From: a virus | Reading direction: 5' to 3' (one strand) | IMG/VR virus record: IMGVR_UViG_3300034061_004968 | Coordinates: 1-33,619 of that record | Length of the DNA: 33,619 nt | Shown: in pieces, positions 16,035 through 29,600 of the stretch | Layout: each line of letters begins with the position of its first letter | Position numbering within the stretch: position 1 is the first letter of the stretch | Notes under the pieces: model-generated | The model's input: the letters and a program-made list of their open reading frames with translations, nothing else | Told to the model about the DNA's origin: nothing | Databases searched by the model: none | Translations under genes and position numbers: made by a program

Positions 16035-17591
16035 TTAGAATTGCAAAATGACCTTGATATTTTCTTTTTGATTTGAAGACCTAGTTATTGAAGGTCTATT
16101 GTCAACATAAATTATATTTCCAGTGTATTTTTCCACTTCGGGAGTGGATACTCCGTTAACAAAAGATTGACCCAAATAATATTTTCTATTATTTATTGTG
16201 GTTGACACTCCAGTAAAAGATGTATCTATTCCTAAACCACTTACTCCAAACGCATTAATAGTTAATGATCCACCATTCAATGGAGTTGAAGTAAACTGAT
16301 GTAATTTGAATCCATACAAAGGGGTTATATTTGTAGTCCCATCACTATTAAATCCAACTAAAGTTCTATCCTGCCAATATTTTAAAACTCCAGTATTTTT
16401 ATCATATGAAATCACTCTACCTATAGCAGTGGAACCAAGACCAACTGTTTGTGTAATTAAACTATCTGCTATAAAAGTTGTAGTACTATATCCAGTGCCA
16501 ACAAGTTTTAATGCAAATAGGGCACTTGCTTTACTTTTATTTAAAATAGCATCAGAATCATAAGATAATGGATTTTCTACGATACCGACTCTTGCAATTT
16601 GATTGCCAACTATAAAGTCTGGGTCTTCAGTATCATTTTCAATTTTTGAGTAAATTAATACCCTATAAGCTCCTAACTCTCTGTATATATCATAACCATG
16701 TCCTTTTTGCGGGGGTATGATAACATCCAAAACTGGAGGAGTTGTTCCTGTTGGAACATTTCCAGACACAAAATCTATACTTCCATATGTGTATCCAGAT
16801 CCGCCATTAGTAATAATTATAGAACCAACTTTGGAGTCACTATTGACTACAATGGTACATTCTGCCCCTACTCCATCTCCATAAATTGGAACTCTTGTGT
16901 ATGTTCTGTTTGCTGTTCCAATACCAACTCCTCTATTCCTTATAGTCGCTATTTTTAGTTGTCCACTTGAGTTAGCATTATTTCTAACCGCAGCATAATC
17001 TGAATTGGTTTCCCAATCCGCTGGAACTGGAATAAAATTAGTCGAATCAAACTTTACAAGTTCACTTGGTTTTATTGTATATAAGTATTTCCAAATGTAT
17101 CCATCTTCACTAGTTCCAGCTGCTCTTGGTTCTAAGTCAGTAAAAGTAGGTTCATCTAGAGATGGTTTTCCTGTTGGGTTTTCTGGTTCTATGCCATTAT
17201 ATAAACAAATATAGACCCTATAATCACTATTTACAACATAATAATTTGCAGAATATAAATTAGTAGAATTTGAAGGAATAGAAAGATTAGTTCTACTTAT
17301 ATCGTGCCTATACATATCATAGACTGTTCCTGAAGTCCAAGTAATTTTTCTAACCACTTGTCTTACATCACCGCTAGAAATTTTTTTCAAAGCGATCATT
17401 GTGTCCCAATAATCGTTTTCTTCATTAAAGTTGTCTTTAGGTGCAGGGGGTACAGAATCCCAATTTGCATCATAGTCTGTCGCGTTTGTTAAACCAACAA
17501 ACGCATAGTATCCATTATTGGACGAAGTAGCAGAAGAAACAAAATTCTTAGCGTTTAATATTCTAAGTTGATCAGTTATAATCGCAGACAT
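16035..17591 (-). CDS. gp8: Baseplate wedge protein gp8-like
   Basis: A 518-aa protein (T4 gp8 is 334 aa). Family marks are S-E-D-G-Y-I-W-K-Y-L-Y-T-I-K-P (T4: G-D-G-Y-V-W-E-Y-L-F-E-I), V-Y-I-C-L-Y-N-G, and the end I-Y-V-D-N-R-P-S-I-T-R-S-S-N-Q-K-E-N-I-K-V (T4: I-Y-M-E-N-R-P-P-I ... Q-T-E-E-I-N-I). In T4, gp8 dimers are part of the wedge with gp7, gp10, gp6, gp53 and gp25. The extra length lies mainly in the middle, where residues about 250-280 contain one G-G-S-G-Y-T-Y-G repeat like those in gp14. A perfect TATAAATA box lies 17 nt upstream. No Shine-Dalgarno sequence is seen. Confidence 0.92.
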   Translation of the reverse strand: MSAIITDQLRILNAKNFVSSATSSNNGYYAFVGLTNATDYDANWDSVPPAPKDNFNEENDYWDTMIALKKISSGDVRQVVRKITWTSGTVYDMYRHDISRTNLSIPSNSTNLYSANYYVVNSDYRVYICLYNGIEPENPTGKPSLDEPTFTDLEPRAAGTSEDGYIWKYLYTIKPSELVKFDSTNFIPVPADWETNSDYAAVRNNANSSGQLKIATIRNRGVGIGTANRTYTRVPIYGDGVGAECTIVVNSDSKVGSIIITNGGSGYTYGSIDFVSGNVPTGTTPPVLDVIIPPQKGHGYDIYRELGAYRVLIYSKIENDTEDPDFIVGNQIARVGIVENPLSYDSDAILNKSKASALFALKLVGTGYSTTTFIADSLITQTVGLGSTAIGRVISYDKNTGVLKYWQDRTLVGFNSDGTTNITPLYGFKLHQFTSTPLNGGSLTINAFGVSGLGIDTSFTGVSTTINNRKYYLGQSFVNGVSTPEVEKYTGNIIYVDNRPSITRSSNQKENIKVILQF

Positions 17592-17608
17592 TTTTGTCGT
17601 TTTTTATC

Positions 17609-17616
17609 TATTTATA
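17609..17616 (-). promoter_or_regulatory. T4-type late promoter box (TATAAATA)
   Basis: An exact TATAAATA on the minus strand, in the 32-nt gap between the giant gene's stop and gp8. It would give a leader of about 12 nt before the gp8 ATG. Confidence 0.75.
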
Positions 17617-17623
17617 GACATTA

Positions 17624-20600
17624 TTAAACACTTGTGGAATACCCAACGTATCTCAGTGGATTGAGTCTTTGAATCATAGGAGAAGTTAAAATACCAGAAA
17701 TTCCAGTATTATATGAAACAAAATTGAGTGGTTTCTTCCTCACTGGAGTGTTTATTTTACCCCAACTAAATTCTCCATAAAATCCACTATATCCAGTTCC
17801 AGATAATCCATTATAACTCAGAACACTGACAACAACTCTAGAAACATTTGTTACTCCAATTCCAGGAACACTTGTTTGTGCTATAGAAACTGAAGCAACT
17901 TTATAGATATTATCCAAGCAAGTTGTTCCTACCCCAACAACAGATAAAGATGAATCTAAAGATGTAATACCAAAACCAATGTTTGAATTAAATACTGTAA
18001 AGTAATAATCAGTTTTTATTCCACTTATGCCCGTTGTTGCAATTCCAACATTAATGTTTGGGTTTCTTAGATAAGAATCAGTAGGAATAAACAAATCAAA
18101 AACTATTGCAGTGGATGCAATACCAACTGAAGTTGTAGAAATTCCAACTATTGTTCCAAAATCACCTTCATAGGTAACCTCTTCAATTTTTTCCTGTTTT
18201 AATGATGGATATTCGATGAGAACTTGCGGTGGATTATTAGTAGTGTAACCAGATCCGGGGTTAGTAATAGTAAAGGAAGTTACAATGCCAGAAGTAATTG
18301 ATGCTGTTGCTGTTGCTGTAGTTACAACACCTACTGTTTTTGCAATTACTACTGACGGCGCAGTTGTAAATCCTAATCCGCCATTATTAAGAGAAAGTGA
18401 TGATATTGTTCCTGCCGCGGACACAATGGCAGTAGCTGATGCCCCAACTAGATTGTCTTGTGATGTTATAGTTATTTTTGTTTTAAATGGAATAGTTGAA
18501 TTTTCTCTCAAGTCATCAAAAAATACTTTAACACTTTGTACAAATATCTCAGTAGATGCTATTCCAACAGTTCTAATAATATTTGTTGTTGGATGTATAA
18601 ATGGTTCGTATAATTCTCTACTCTTACCAACTTCTTGTCCGCTGATAATTTTATCTTCAGTTTGTCTACACCAAATTAGAGGTCTTGATAAAGTTTCATC
18701 GAGAGTTAAACCAACACCTGAATATGGGTTAGTTTCAATAGAATCTGATGAAATAACTTGCGTGACAAGTCTTTCTTCTTCTTTTAAGAAGAATCTATCA
18801 TCGTTCAGTCTTATATCGTCTCCAATTTTTAAAGATTCCAAAATATCAACAAAAACAACATCAACTTGTTCGGTTCCTTTATAAAATAATATTTTGCAAG
18901 TATCGCCCTCTTTGGGGGCCTCGGGGAATGTAATAGTACTTCCCCCATTAAATAAATATCCATCACCCGGAACTTGCAAAATATCATTAACAAATATCAA
19001 AAGAACAGATTGAATATCAATATTTGATCCTGCTCTTGATCTAATGGTTGTTTGCACTCCATTAATTTTTATTGGGAAAGTTCTTCTTTTTCCGTTGAAT
19101 AAATTTTCTATTTTATCAATAACTTGGAAATCTCCAACAGACCAGGATGAGAACAAGTCAGAGAATACTTCGTCAATTGTTAGTTCAAATTTTCTAAAAG
19201 GTTTTGAAGAATCTGTTGGAATTCCAATTAATCCTCCAGTTTGAACTGTTAGAACATCCGATGTTTTATATGCAAATCCAGTATTTTTTATTTCAAAATC
19301 AATTACACTAGATCCTTGTCCAACTACAATGTTAACAGTTGCTCCAGTTCCTATTCCTGACGTTCCGGAAGAATAAACTAAAGGAATGTTGTAATAATTT
19401 TCTGGACTATCAATTATTACTATTGGTGGATTGGAAGATGTATATCCAGATCCGGGATTGGTTATAATTACATCTTTAGAAATACGTCCAGAAGAAACAG
19501 TGGTAAACCCAACGAACTGATAATTCAATGTTCCAGAAACACTAGACGTTTTGACTCCAACGTTTACAATTCCAGTTGTTGGCGAATCTAAGGTTATCAA
19601 AACAGAAGTTCCTGCTTCTATTGCTTGGGAAGATGTACTTCCAGATCCAATAAGAACATATGTACTTCCTGAACCTACGATTGTAACATCTTGAAAAGCA
19701 GAACCTATTCCAAGTTTATTTAAACTTGAATGTTGTAACTTAGCAAAAACTCCATTTTGGTTATCAATCGGTATAATAGTAGATCCTGCTGCAATTGCTA
19801 CGGAAGTTTGAGTAATAATTTCATATTTTGATGCTCCTCTATATCCAGATCCCGTCGATCCTATACTAATTAATGAAATAGTCCCTGCAACAGAGACTAT
19901 TGACGTTCCTCCCGCAGAGATTAGCGGTTGATATCCAAATCCTTGAGTGGATGCAACAGAAACAATTACCCCTCCTCTAGGAATACTTGACGTGTTGATA
20001 TCATACGAAGTAGATGATATATTACCAATAAATGATAAAGTTGTAATGCCAGAATTTTCTGACATTTTATAATTTCCTGGAATGGTAATAGTGCCAAGTC
20101 TTTGGGGTTCTTGGAATATATTGTTAATTAATAGTATTATCGATCCTGTTGATACTCCAATAACATCAGATTTATTTGATTTTAGAATAAATTCGGTATT
20201 AATTCCAGTAAATCTCTCAGATAACCCATCAAAAATGTAGTTTCTACTGTAAGGTTCATATGATTCATTTTCTACTCCCGATCTCAAGAAAACTCTTCCG
20301 CTGAAAGTAGAATGTGTTGTTATTCCTGTATAATCTCTATCGTCGGGTCTATTTGTCATTGTTCCTATTGGGGAATTTCCATAAGGAGCTTCAACAAAGT
20401 GTATTGTATTGTCTATAATATTATAGTTGCCAGTTACTTTTGTTACTGTAGACCCTATTGAATGATTTTCTGGCGTTGTTCCCATCCAACCACGATCAAC
20501 TAAAAATACATTTGTACTTCCAAAACCAACAACATTAACTTTTACTATTTCATTATTAATTTTTAATAAATCTCCGCCATAAATTGAACTTATACCCGAT

Positions 20601-23600
20601 AAAGTGAGATTGATTTCATTGAAATTGGAAGTTTTTGCCAGTGATACTGATGTTAAAGTTGATACAATTGGTGATTGTATATGATTATCAATTGCAATTA
20701 AACATTTAGAATTTTGTTTTTTGGCGGTAAGAAAATGAGTAGTTCCTATACCAACAGAAGTAATAGTTAAGGTTTGTGGAATAGATTTTAGTGCATCTTC
20801 CACTGAAGATGCAAATCTAATGTTTAAATCATTTAGTTTGACAGCATAAACTGAGGATGGTAACTTATCTGTTACTCCTATTCCAGAAATTGTTGTTGTT
20901 GCAATTCCTATAGGACTTCCATTGCCGGAGTTATAAATTAGTTCTTCCCCTGTTACATAAAAATGGTTAGGAATTTTGACTAAATTATCTGCAACATTTA
21001 CAATTAAGTTATTTGAAGCATCAAAAACTCTTTGGAATATTGGATTTTGTTTGTTTTTGAGATCAAAAGACTTTTTAACTTTGTTTAATGTACCTTGATA
21101 TTCGGAATATGATGAATCCAAACTCGCATTTGTAAATCCATAAAATTCTAAAGAATTTCCAGAATCAACGATTCTCATGGAGTGTTGATATACCTTAACA
21201 TTTACCGAAATATTTGGATTTGGCGTAAAATAAAGATTTGTTCCGGTTGAACCAACGCCAGCACCAATAGTCCCCAAACCAGAAATAGTTTCTAAAGAAC
21301 CAAATTCAACTGCATATGCATTAGTTTCATCATCAATAACAACTATTTCTGAAGATTGATAAGAATTATTTGCAGTATCTTCAACCATCACAAGATAGTA
21401 TGCACTCGAATAATCTTGAGAATAATTTGATATAACTGTTTGACTTGGTGTTGGTGATGATGATATTGCAACATAATTTGATCTAATATCACCAGTATTA
21501 AATGTTATGGATCCAGTTGTAATGCCTGATCCAGAAGTATTTGCCAATGAAACTCTGAGAGTATTTACAGTGTATGTAATACCTAACCCAACATTAGGAA
21601 TAAAATCGAGATTTATATTGGAACCGGAAATGTATGCAGTATAAGTTCCAATTCCATCTCCAATGTATTTAACTCTATTTAAATTAGATAATTTTCCATA
21701 TTCTAATATATGGACATTTGTTCCATCATTAAGCAAAGTTATTTCATCAAATTGGAAATATTTTCCATCACTAGGTTCAAATTGGACAAGTATTTTTGAT
21801 GCTCTATGAGTTGATGCAATACTAACAATTGTCGTTTGTGAGGTTGTTCCAGAGGGAACTATTGCAGTTGAAGATTTGAGTTCGACTAAATTTCCTAAAG
21901 AGGTATTTCCAACACCCAAAGAATTTTTATATATTCCATAAGACATCACACTAACATCATAATCGTTAATAAAGTAAGATGATGGGAAAAACTTTAAAGT
22001 TCCTTCAGATCCAAAAATTGAAAAATCAAAAGAACCGAGGTCACCACCAGTTTCAACTTTAGAATATTCTGATATATAACTTTCCAATCCATCTTGTAAA
22101 ATTGAAACCAGAGAAATTTGCCTTAGTCCGGTAAATCTTTTATCTCTAACAAAAGTTATATATTTTTTAAATCTAAAATCTGCCAGCCTAAACGTATCTG
22201 CATTTGCATAATTATTAATTCCTGGTAAATTTGAAAATTGATCACTTATATCATCAATCATCAAAACTTTATTTCCGATTGACTGCAACTCATCTTGTAA
22301 AGATACGGAGTTAAAGATTATTTCTTTTGAATAATAGATTGAGTCAATTTCTATCGTTTTTTCTCTAGCAAGATCAAAATCATTTACACAGTTTAAATCA
22401 ATTTCCCTTACCAAATCAGAAACTGCAGAGAAATCTCCATCATTTTGAGATGTTGCTATTCCAACAAACTGTGAATCTATTGACTCTATTGTGAGATCTC
22501 CAAATTTTTTAAATCCTGTTGTATGATTTAAATTACCTATAGATTCATTCCAAGTTTCATAATCAACCTTTGATTTAATAGAATATGAAAAGTTTTGATA
22601 ATAATTATTATCCGAAGTTACTTGGAACTGATTATTTAAAAATCCAGTTTCTCTATTCCATCCCTTCCTAACAATAGACGAAGATCCAACTGTATAAATT
22701 GCGTTCACATCTTCAACCTCTACTATAGAACCTTTTGCTTTTGAAGTTTCTCCTATAATCTGAGAATTTATTTGGAATGAATTTGTGGTAGATATTTTTA
22801 ACTGCTCAGTATATTCATTCCAATTCAATACCGTTCCCATAAAAGAATCACTTTTCACCTTTTCGCCAACAATAAATCTTCCCTTTTCCAATAACGTATT
22901 GAATATTGGGAAATATTTTTCCGGTACTACTATTCCGGCAGAATTTTCAGAATCAAAAGATCCAGGAGACTCAGATCCAGTTAAATAATCAGACAAATTA
23001 TATACTATCGTTGCACCAGAAGCGCCGTACTGAGGATTGACTGAAGTTAAAGTGAATAATTTATAATTATAATTTTTAGAATTATATCCTTTAGAAGTTG
23101 TCGCGGAACCAACACTAGTACTCTCAATTAAAACTTTGTCGCCAACATTAAATGGAAATACTTGACCAAAACTGTAATTTACGCCCAATTGTACTGTAAC
23201 ATTTTTAGTTACACTATTAAATGTGATATTACTTATTGGAACCCCATTAGAATTATTTGTTGGAATAATTATTGGAGTTACACTGTTTATTCCTTCGGTA
23301 TTTCTAACAATACTTACGGTTTTTGTTTTAATATCATATGATAAATCAACATCACTAACAATCTTATTCGTATATCCATCAATTACAACTAAAGTGGGGG
23401 ATATCGTGTAGTTTACTCCGACTGAAGAAACTCCTACAGACTTAAATATGGATAATGGATTAATCTTTAATACTTGAGGAAGTTTTGCTGATGGTCTTAA
23501 TGTTATATCTGATGGATACTCAAATCCAATATCCTCAATTTCCACATTGTTTATATTGCCAATAGAAATTGTTATTGGATCTAAAATTGCATTTTTACCA

Positions 23601-26600
23601 TTCTTCGAAAAAACAGTCGTTACACCCGGAGAAGTTTCGTAATATGATCCAGATGATTTCAATTCTATTCTTTGAATTGTTCCGGAAACATTTCTAGAAT
23701 TAGTGTAATATTGAAAATCGCCATCAGCATTTGTATAAGATAAACTTTCCGGATAACCTAAAATGTTGAATTTAAAGGTTGTTTGTCCAACTCCACTAAT
23801 AGTGTAATTTCCTGTATAAAAACTTCTTGTCAAAGAAAGTTTATTATTATCCAAAATATTTTCATTGTCGTTTATAATTTCTTTTTTGACTGCATAATTA
23901 TCAGTTAAATTAATTGGAATCAGTGCGTAATATAAATCAAAATTAATATTTGAAGTAGAAAGTCTAACATAAGAAGTGGAATCAACTCCCACTTTTCCAA
24001 TTCTTACTACATCAAACATCGAAGAATCTTCTGCTTTGACAAATTCTTCAGTTAAATTTGAATTGGTATACAATTTAAAATCAAATGCTGGATATAAAAC
24101 AGATCCCTTAGCAAAAGATAATGATTTATCAGACAAATCAAAGTTTACTATTTGATTTGGAATTATTGAAATAATTGGATTGACTAAAGAAATTGATCCA
24201 TCAAAGGTTGAGGTAAAATCAATTGTCTCTGGAATATCTTTGATTGCGTTGTAGTAAGTAGAAGATAATTTTATTTTATCTTTGTTAAATTTAACGACAT
24301 AATAAATTTCATCATTGGTCAACCCACCACCTACTCCACTTATAGAATTATAAATTACCTTCTGTCCGGTAAAATAACCATGATTAGCAACTAATATTGT
24401 ATTATTTGCAATGTCAATATCACCAGAAACAAAATTCTTTGGATTTACAATTAATCGTCTATTGTTATCATTATACTTTATTACTACAGTAGTTGTGATA
24501 CCGGGCAAAGATTCAAAATATACTATGTCATTATTTTTTAATCCATGTGTTGTTGCGGTTGATACTGTGACAGTGTTTCTATTAAATTCTCCAATCAAAA
24601 CATTATCATAGTCTGTTTTAAAACTATGATTTAAACCAGATCCAACACTAGTGAAATAAAGTGTCGAAAATACTACATTGCTATTAATTCCAACGAAAGA
24701 TCCGGTTGATCCCAAACCAACTTTATTTGTGGAAATGCCTATCAGATCATCGGATACTTTTGCAACATAAACATACTGATTATCCACTAATTGGAAAGAA
24801 GTTATGCCATCATTAGAAACAGATATTGGCGAATCGCCATTGCTAGAGTAAATTAATTTCTCTCCGGTGTTTAGCGAATGTGAAGGTAAGTATATTGTTT
24901 TTGTTGGGATAAAAATACTCGTAACTCCAGATCCTGGATTTGAGAAGTTTAAAGTATGCCCAATTCCAACTCCAGAAGAGGATCCAATTGCAAGAGATTC
25001 TGCTGGACTAAAGTAAAATTCTTTGTTTAGGTTGAAAACTACATTAGTGGTTCCCGGAGAATCAAAAGTAAATTTTCTAGTTTGTTCATATAAAACAGTG
25101 GAAGCAGTGTGAGATGATCCAACTGTTGAATCATATGCCCTTAATACTTTAATCCTCGAAGATGGTGTGTCAACAGAAAGAACTTTTACCTTCTCATTTT
25201 CGATGAGATATACATCATTTTCTCTTATACTTGGGTAATTTAAAGAACCGTTTACATTAAAATATGTAATAATTCCGGTAGCAGTTGTTGTTCCAACAGT
25301 ATTCAGAAGAGAAAGTGTGTCTGTTCTAACACCAACTTGATAAAATCTATCAAAAAGTTTTGATAAAGTGTTTATTCCAGAGATTGAAATTATGTCATTG
25401 TTAATAAGACTGTGTGGAGTAGAGCAGAAACCAATATATTTTCCTACATTATCAATGGGATAAAATTCAACATTGGGAGAAAAAGTAGAAGCAAAACTTA
25501 CTGTTTTTACCTCTTTTCCTTTTACATAAGATACTTGAGCATATGCATTGGATCCATTTGTCTTCAAATTATTGAATACTATATTGTCTCCAACCTTATA
25601 ATCATTTCCACCAGTAGTAATACCAATATCATTTATTCCGCCAGTTAAAATTGATTTTATTCTTGATGACGATTCTTTTATTTTTGTTGGATTTAATACA
25701 AATTCATATTCTGAATTTTTGCTAGTAAACTTATATGGAGTAGTATTGCGAATTAAATTTTCTGTAACAAAATCAAAACTATCTTGGGTAACTCTTGTAT
25801 AATTAAACTGATTAGGTGATGATTTAAAAGTGTTTCCAATCAAATATGGAAAAACTGGTTTCTTGTAATTTTTAAATACCCCAGTGGTTTCAGTTGATCC
25901 ATTATTAATAGTTGCAAAATATGCATAAATTCCATTTGGAAATTCTGGAGTTACGCAAAATCTTCCATTGTGCTCGTCCAAATCTCCAGAATTATTAAAC
26001 TGATAATCCTCTACAAAAAATCCTTCCGGATAAATTTTTTGTCCTAATTGTGAAACTGGATCTGGTCTTTCAGAAGAAATTTGCGACACATATCCAGAAA
26101 TCATTTCTCTCACATTTCCTCCAGATGGATTTGAATATCCATATGGACCATAGATCGGATTTCCATCATAAGCCCAACCAATAATTGGGGAATGAACATT
26201 AGATACTACTTCTCTATTTCCCGACAATGTGAGGTCTGGTACAAAAGTTTGGTTTCCTTTAACATAATCAATACCAAAAACACTTCTCCTTAATTTTCTT
26301 GGAGCATACAAATGACAATATTGTGCCCCAATCATTGTAAATGGAGAAATGTCTATGATACCATCATCGTCAGAAATACTGTTTGTAATTAAGTGTTTTT
26401 CTACTTTATTGATTGTCCAAGATTTTACTTTACAATACGACTTAAAATTTCTTCCCGAAGAAACAACTTCCAACAAAGTTCCTGCAGTACTAAATCCAAC
26501 TCCTCCATTTACAATTTTAACATCTACTATTTTTCCCCCACCAATTACTGGAGTTAATATTGCTGCAGTCCCTATTCCTAAGGTATTGATTGTTGGAGCA

Positions 26601-29600
26601 GACGTATAATTGCTACCGCCATTTAGAACCAATACTTGTTTTATTTTTCCATTATTTACAATAGCAGAAAGTTGTGCCTCAGATCCTATACCTAAAGTAA
26701 CTTTTGGTTGTCTTTCATAATTTATAATTTCCGAAGATCCATATCCGACTCCAAAATTACTTACAAATACATTGGTAATAGATCCTCTAAAAACTGGTTG
26801 CAAAATTGCATTAAAGTTTTGATTTGTTAATGTAGAAACACCTATTCTTCCAGAAACTGAAACAACAATTTCTGGATAATTAAATGTATGTAAGGATGAA
26901 CCGATTGAAGTTAAATTAACATATTGATTTGTTTTAAAATAAAAATCCCTATTAGTGGTAGCAATTCCTACTTGAGATAGTTTGAATTGATCCTCATTTA
27001 CTTTAGTTACAAAATATGATGTTCCACTAGATAATCCGCCAACCACTGTTCCAGTTGGATTATAAACTATTACTTCTCCGGTATTGTATCCGTGATTTGG
27101 TATATCGATACTATTATATGCAGTATTGATTCCTGATGAGGTACATACTATTTTTTTATTTTTGTAACCAAAACCCCTGTTCAGGACACTAACACTAGAG
27201 ATCTTCCTCTTTGGAGAGAAAGATTCAAACAAATGAACTCCAACTCCATATGAAGTTAGATTTATTGTGTTAATTCCAGAGACTGCATCATCCAATGTTT
27301 TATGCAATTTAACATTAAATGCATCTTGTACATTGACATAATATTGAGCATTTGTGGTAATTCCACCAACACTAGTTTGACCTTCAGTTAAATATACTAC
27401 TCTCTCATAGTCTCTAAATTTATGATAAGATGAAAAACCTAAGGTGTCATTGGTTAAATTAACAAGACCCGCAGATTCTATTGAGTTGAAAGAAACTTGA
27501 TGTTTGAAAGTTGTTAAATTTGGTTTTGCATAAGCGCCTAATCCATTTCCACCTGTTATTGTTATAATTGGTTCATCTAAGTAGTCAAATCCACCATCAA
27601 CAACGTCTATTCTTTCTAAAGACCCTTCAACATGAACTAAAGCAGTTGCATTATATCCATTTGTATCTTCTATTGAAATTGAAGGGGGATTAATTATATC
27701 ATAATCTTCTCCGCCATCTAAAACTTCAATATTTTGAATTCCACCATAATAAATCTTGTCTTCAGATTTATAACTGTAAGCTTCTACTCCATTTACCAAT
27801 AACCCAACGGGTCCAATAGGAGTATCTAAATTATCATTAATACTCTTTGGTTTAGGAGTTGTAATATTTTTTATATAAGATTGAGGCAAAAGATTAAATA
27901 CTTCAAATTTAACTTTCTTAAAGGTATTATTGACAACTGATCCAGAAACACTTACAAATTTATTATTATAGAGATCTGATCTACTATTTGCAAGTTTTAT
28001 TTTTGTTTCATCTATTTTCTTGACATAGTATGTCTTAGAAAGAATATTCAGAGAATTCTCTACTTCAAAACTATTTTTTACATATATAACTGAATCACCA
28101 GTATATAATCCATGTAAATTATTTGGATTTCCAGAACTCAAATCTAAAGTTTCTCCGTTAAAAGTTCCAGAAAAAACAATATCGGTTGATTTAATATCAA
28201 TATTTTCTCCAAGATAATCCGGAATGCAGTTTGATGCTACATAAATGTTATTTTCATCCTTCAAGTAAACATTTTGAACGTTTGGAATGTATTCATTTAA
28301 TGCTGTAAAATTGGTAAAACTTGGTTTTTTAATATTTCTTTCTATAGAATATTTTAAATTAATATTATCAATTTTTGGTCCTTCTACACTAATAGAATTT
28401 GCATTGTTTATTTTTGCGACTTTATAACTTGATTTCACATTACTTGACGAAATTAAAGTAATAGAATCTCCCAAATTTATATTATGGGCATCATATGTAA
28501 TAAGTTCATATGAAAATAAATTTAAAGTCGTATTTGACGAATTTGGACCATTAACTTCTTTCAGATTATACTTATTAGAAATATTAAATATCCAATTATT
28601 TGCTAACTTCCCTGATGCCTCATATCCCAAAGTTACTGTTTTTATTGGATCACCTTTAGACATTAAATAATTTAAATCCGGAAAAGAAATATCAGAAAGA
28701 ACGCCGGTTATTCTTACTTTTATTGTAGTATTTCCAGTATTTGCATATGCATAAACATCATTTAATTTTAAATCAGTTCCGGATGGAATAATTAAATTAC
28801 AAGGAGATGTTAAATTAAACTGTGTTAGATTTTTTGAAGTATAATCAAAAGTATAATCTACGCCATTTACATTTAATAATAATTTTCCATTAGGAGGAAA
28901 TCCAATTGTTGAATCGACATCTAATAAAGTACTGGATAAAGAACTTTGGGTAGTTAATTTTGTTGATGGATGAATGGAGAAACTCCCATATACCGATCCA
29001 TCTACAAGTAAATCTTTATTATAATCACTATCTAGACTTAAAACATAATATGTTTTATTTTGCCTGACAATTTTTTCTATTTTTGTAATAGTACCATAAG
29101 ATTTAGGGAAAAAATTATCTACACTGGCATCCTGATACAGTGTTTTATTTTCAAGATCCATTGGATCTCCTGAAATAGATTCAACTACTAAATCTCTTGT
29201 TATTCTATATTGAGCATCTGATGGTCTTAAAAGAAAATCTCTTGGTTTTATTACATCAACCGTTTCTCCAAAAAGAGATTTAAACAATATCTTATATGAA
29301 TCATCAGTTCCTTTTGAACTATAAAAATCTCTTGCTTGCTTTATGAAGGTTTTTTCATTCAGTCCTTCAGTAAATTCTCTGTTTTCAAATCCAGGAATTA
29401 ATTGTCTTTTTATTTTTGTAAGAAATTCCTTTAAGAACAAAGAACTTAAATTTTCAACTTTGGCATTGCTGGAATGCGTAGAAATACCTGAGGTGGAAAA
29501 CACCAACTGATCTGGATTATTTTCTGATCTATAAGAAGTGATTCCACTAAATCCTCTAGTACAATCAACAAAAGATGTTGTAGTTTTATTCTTATACAAT

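Noticed and set aside
18285-18884. 199-aa open frame on the plus strand
   Set aside because: It is antisense to the giant structural gene and has valine/threonine-rich shadow composition. There is no ribosome site or family match.
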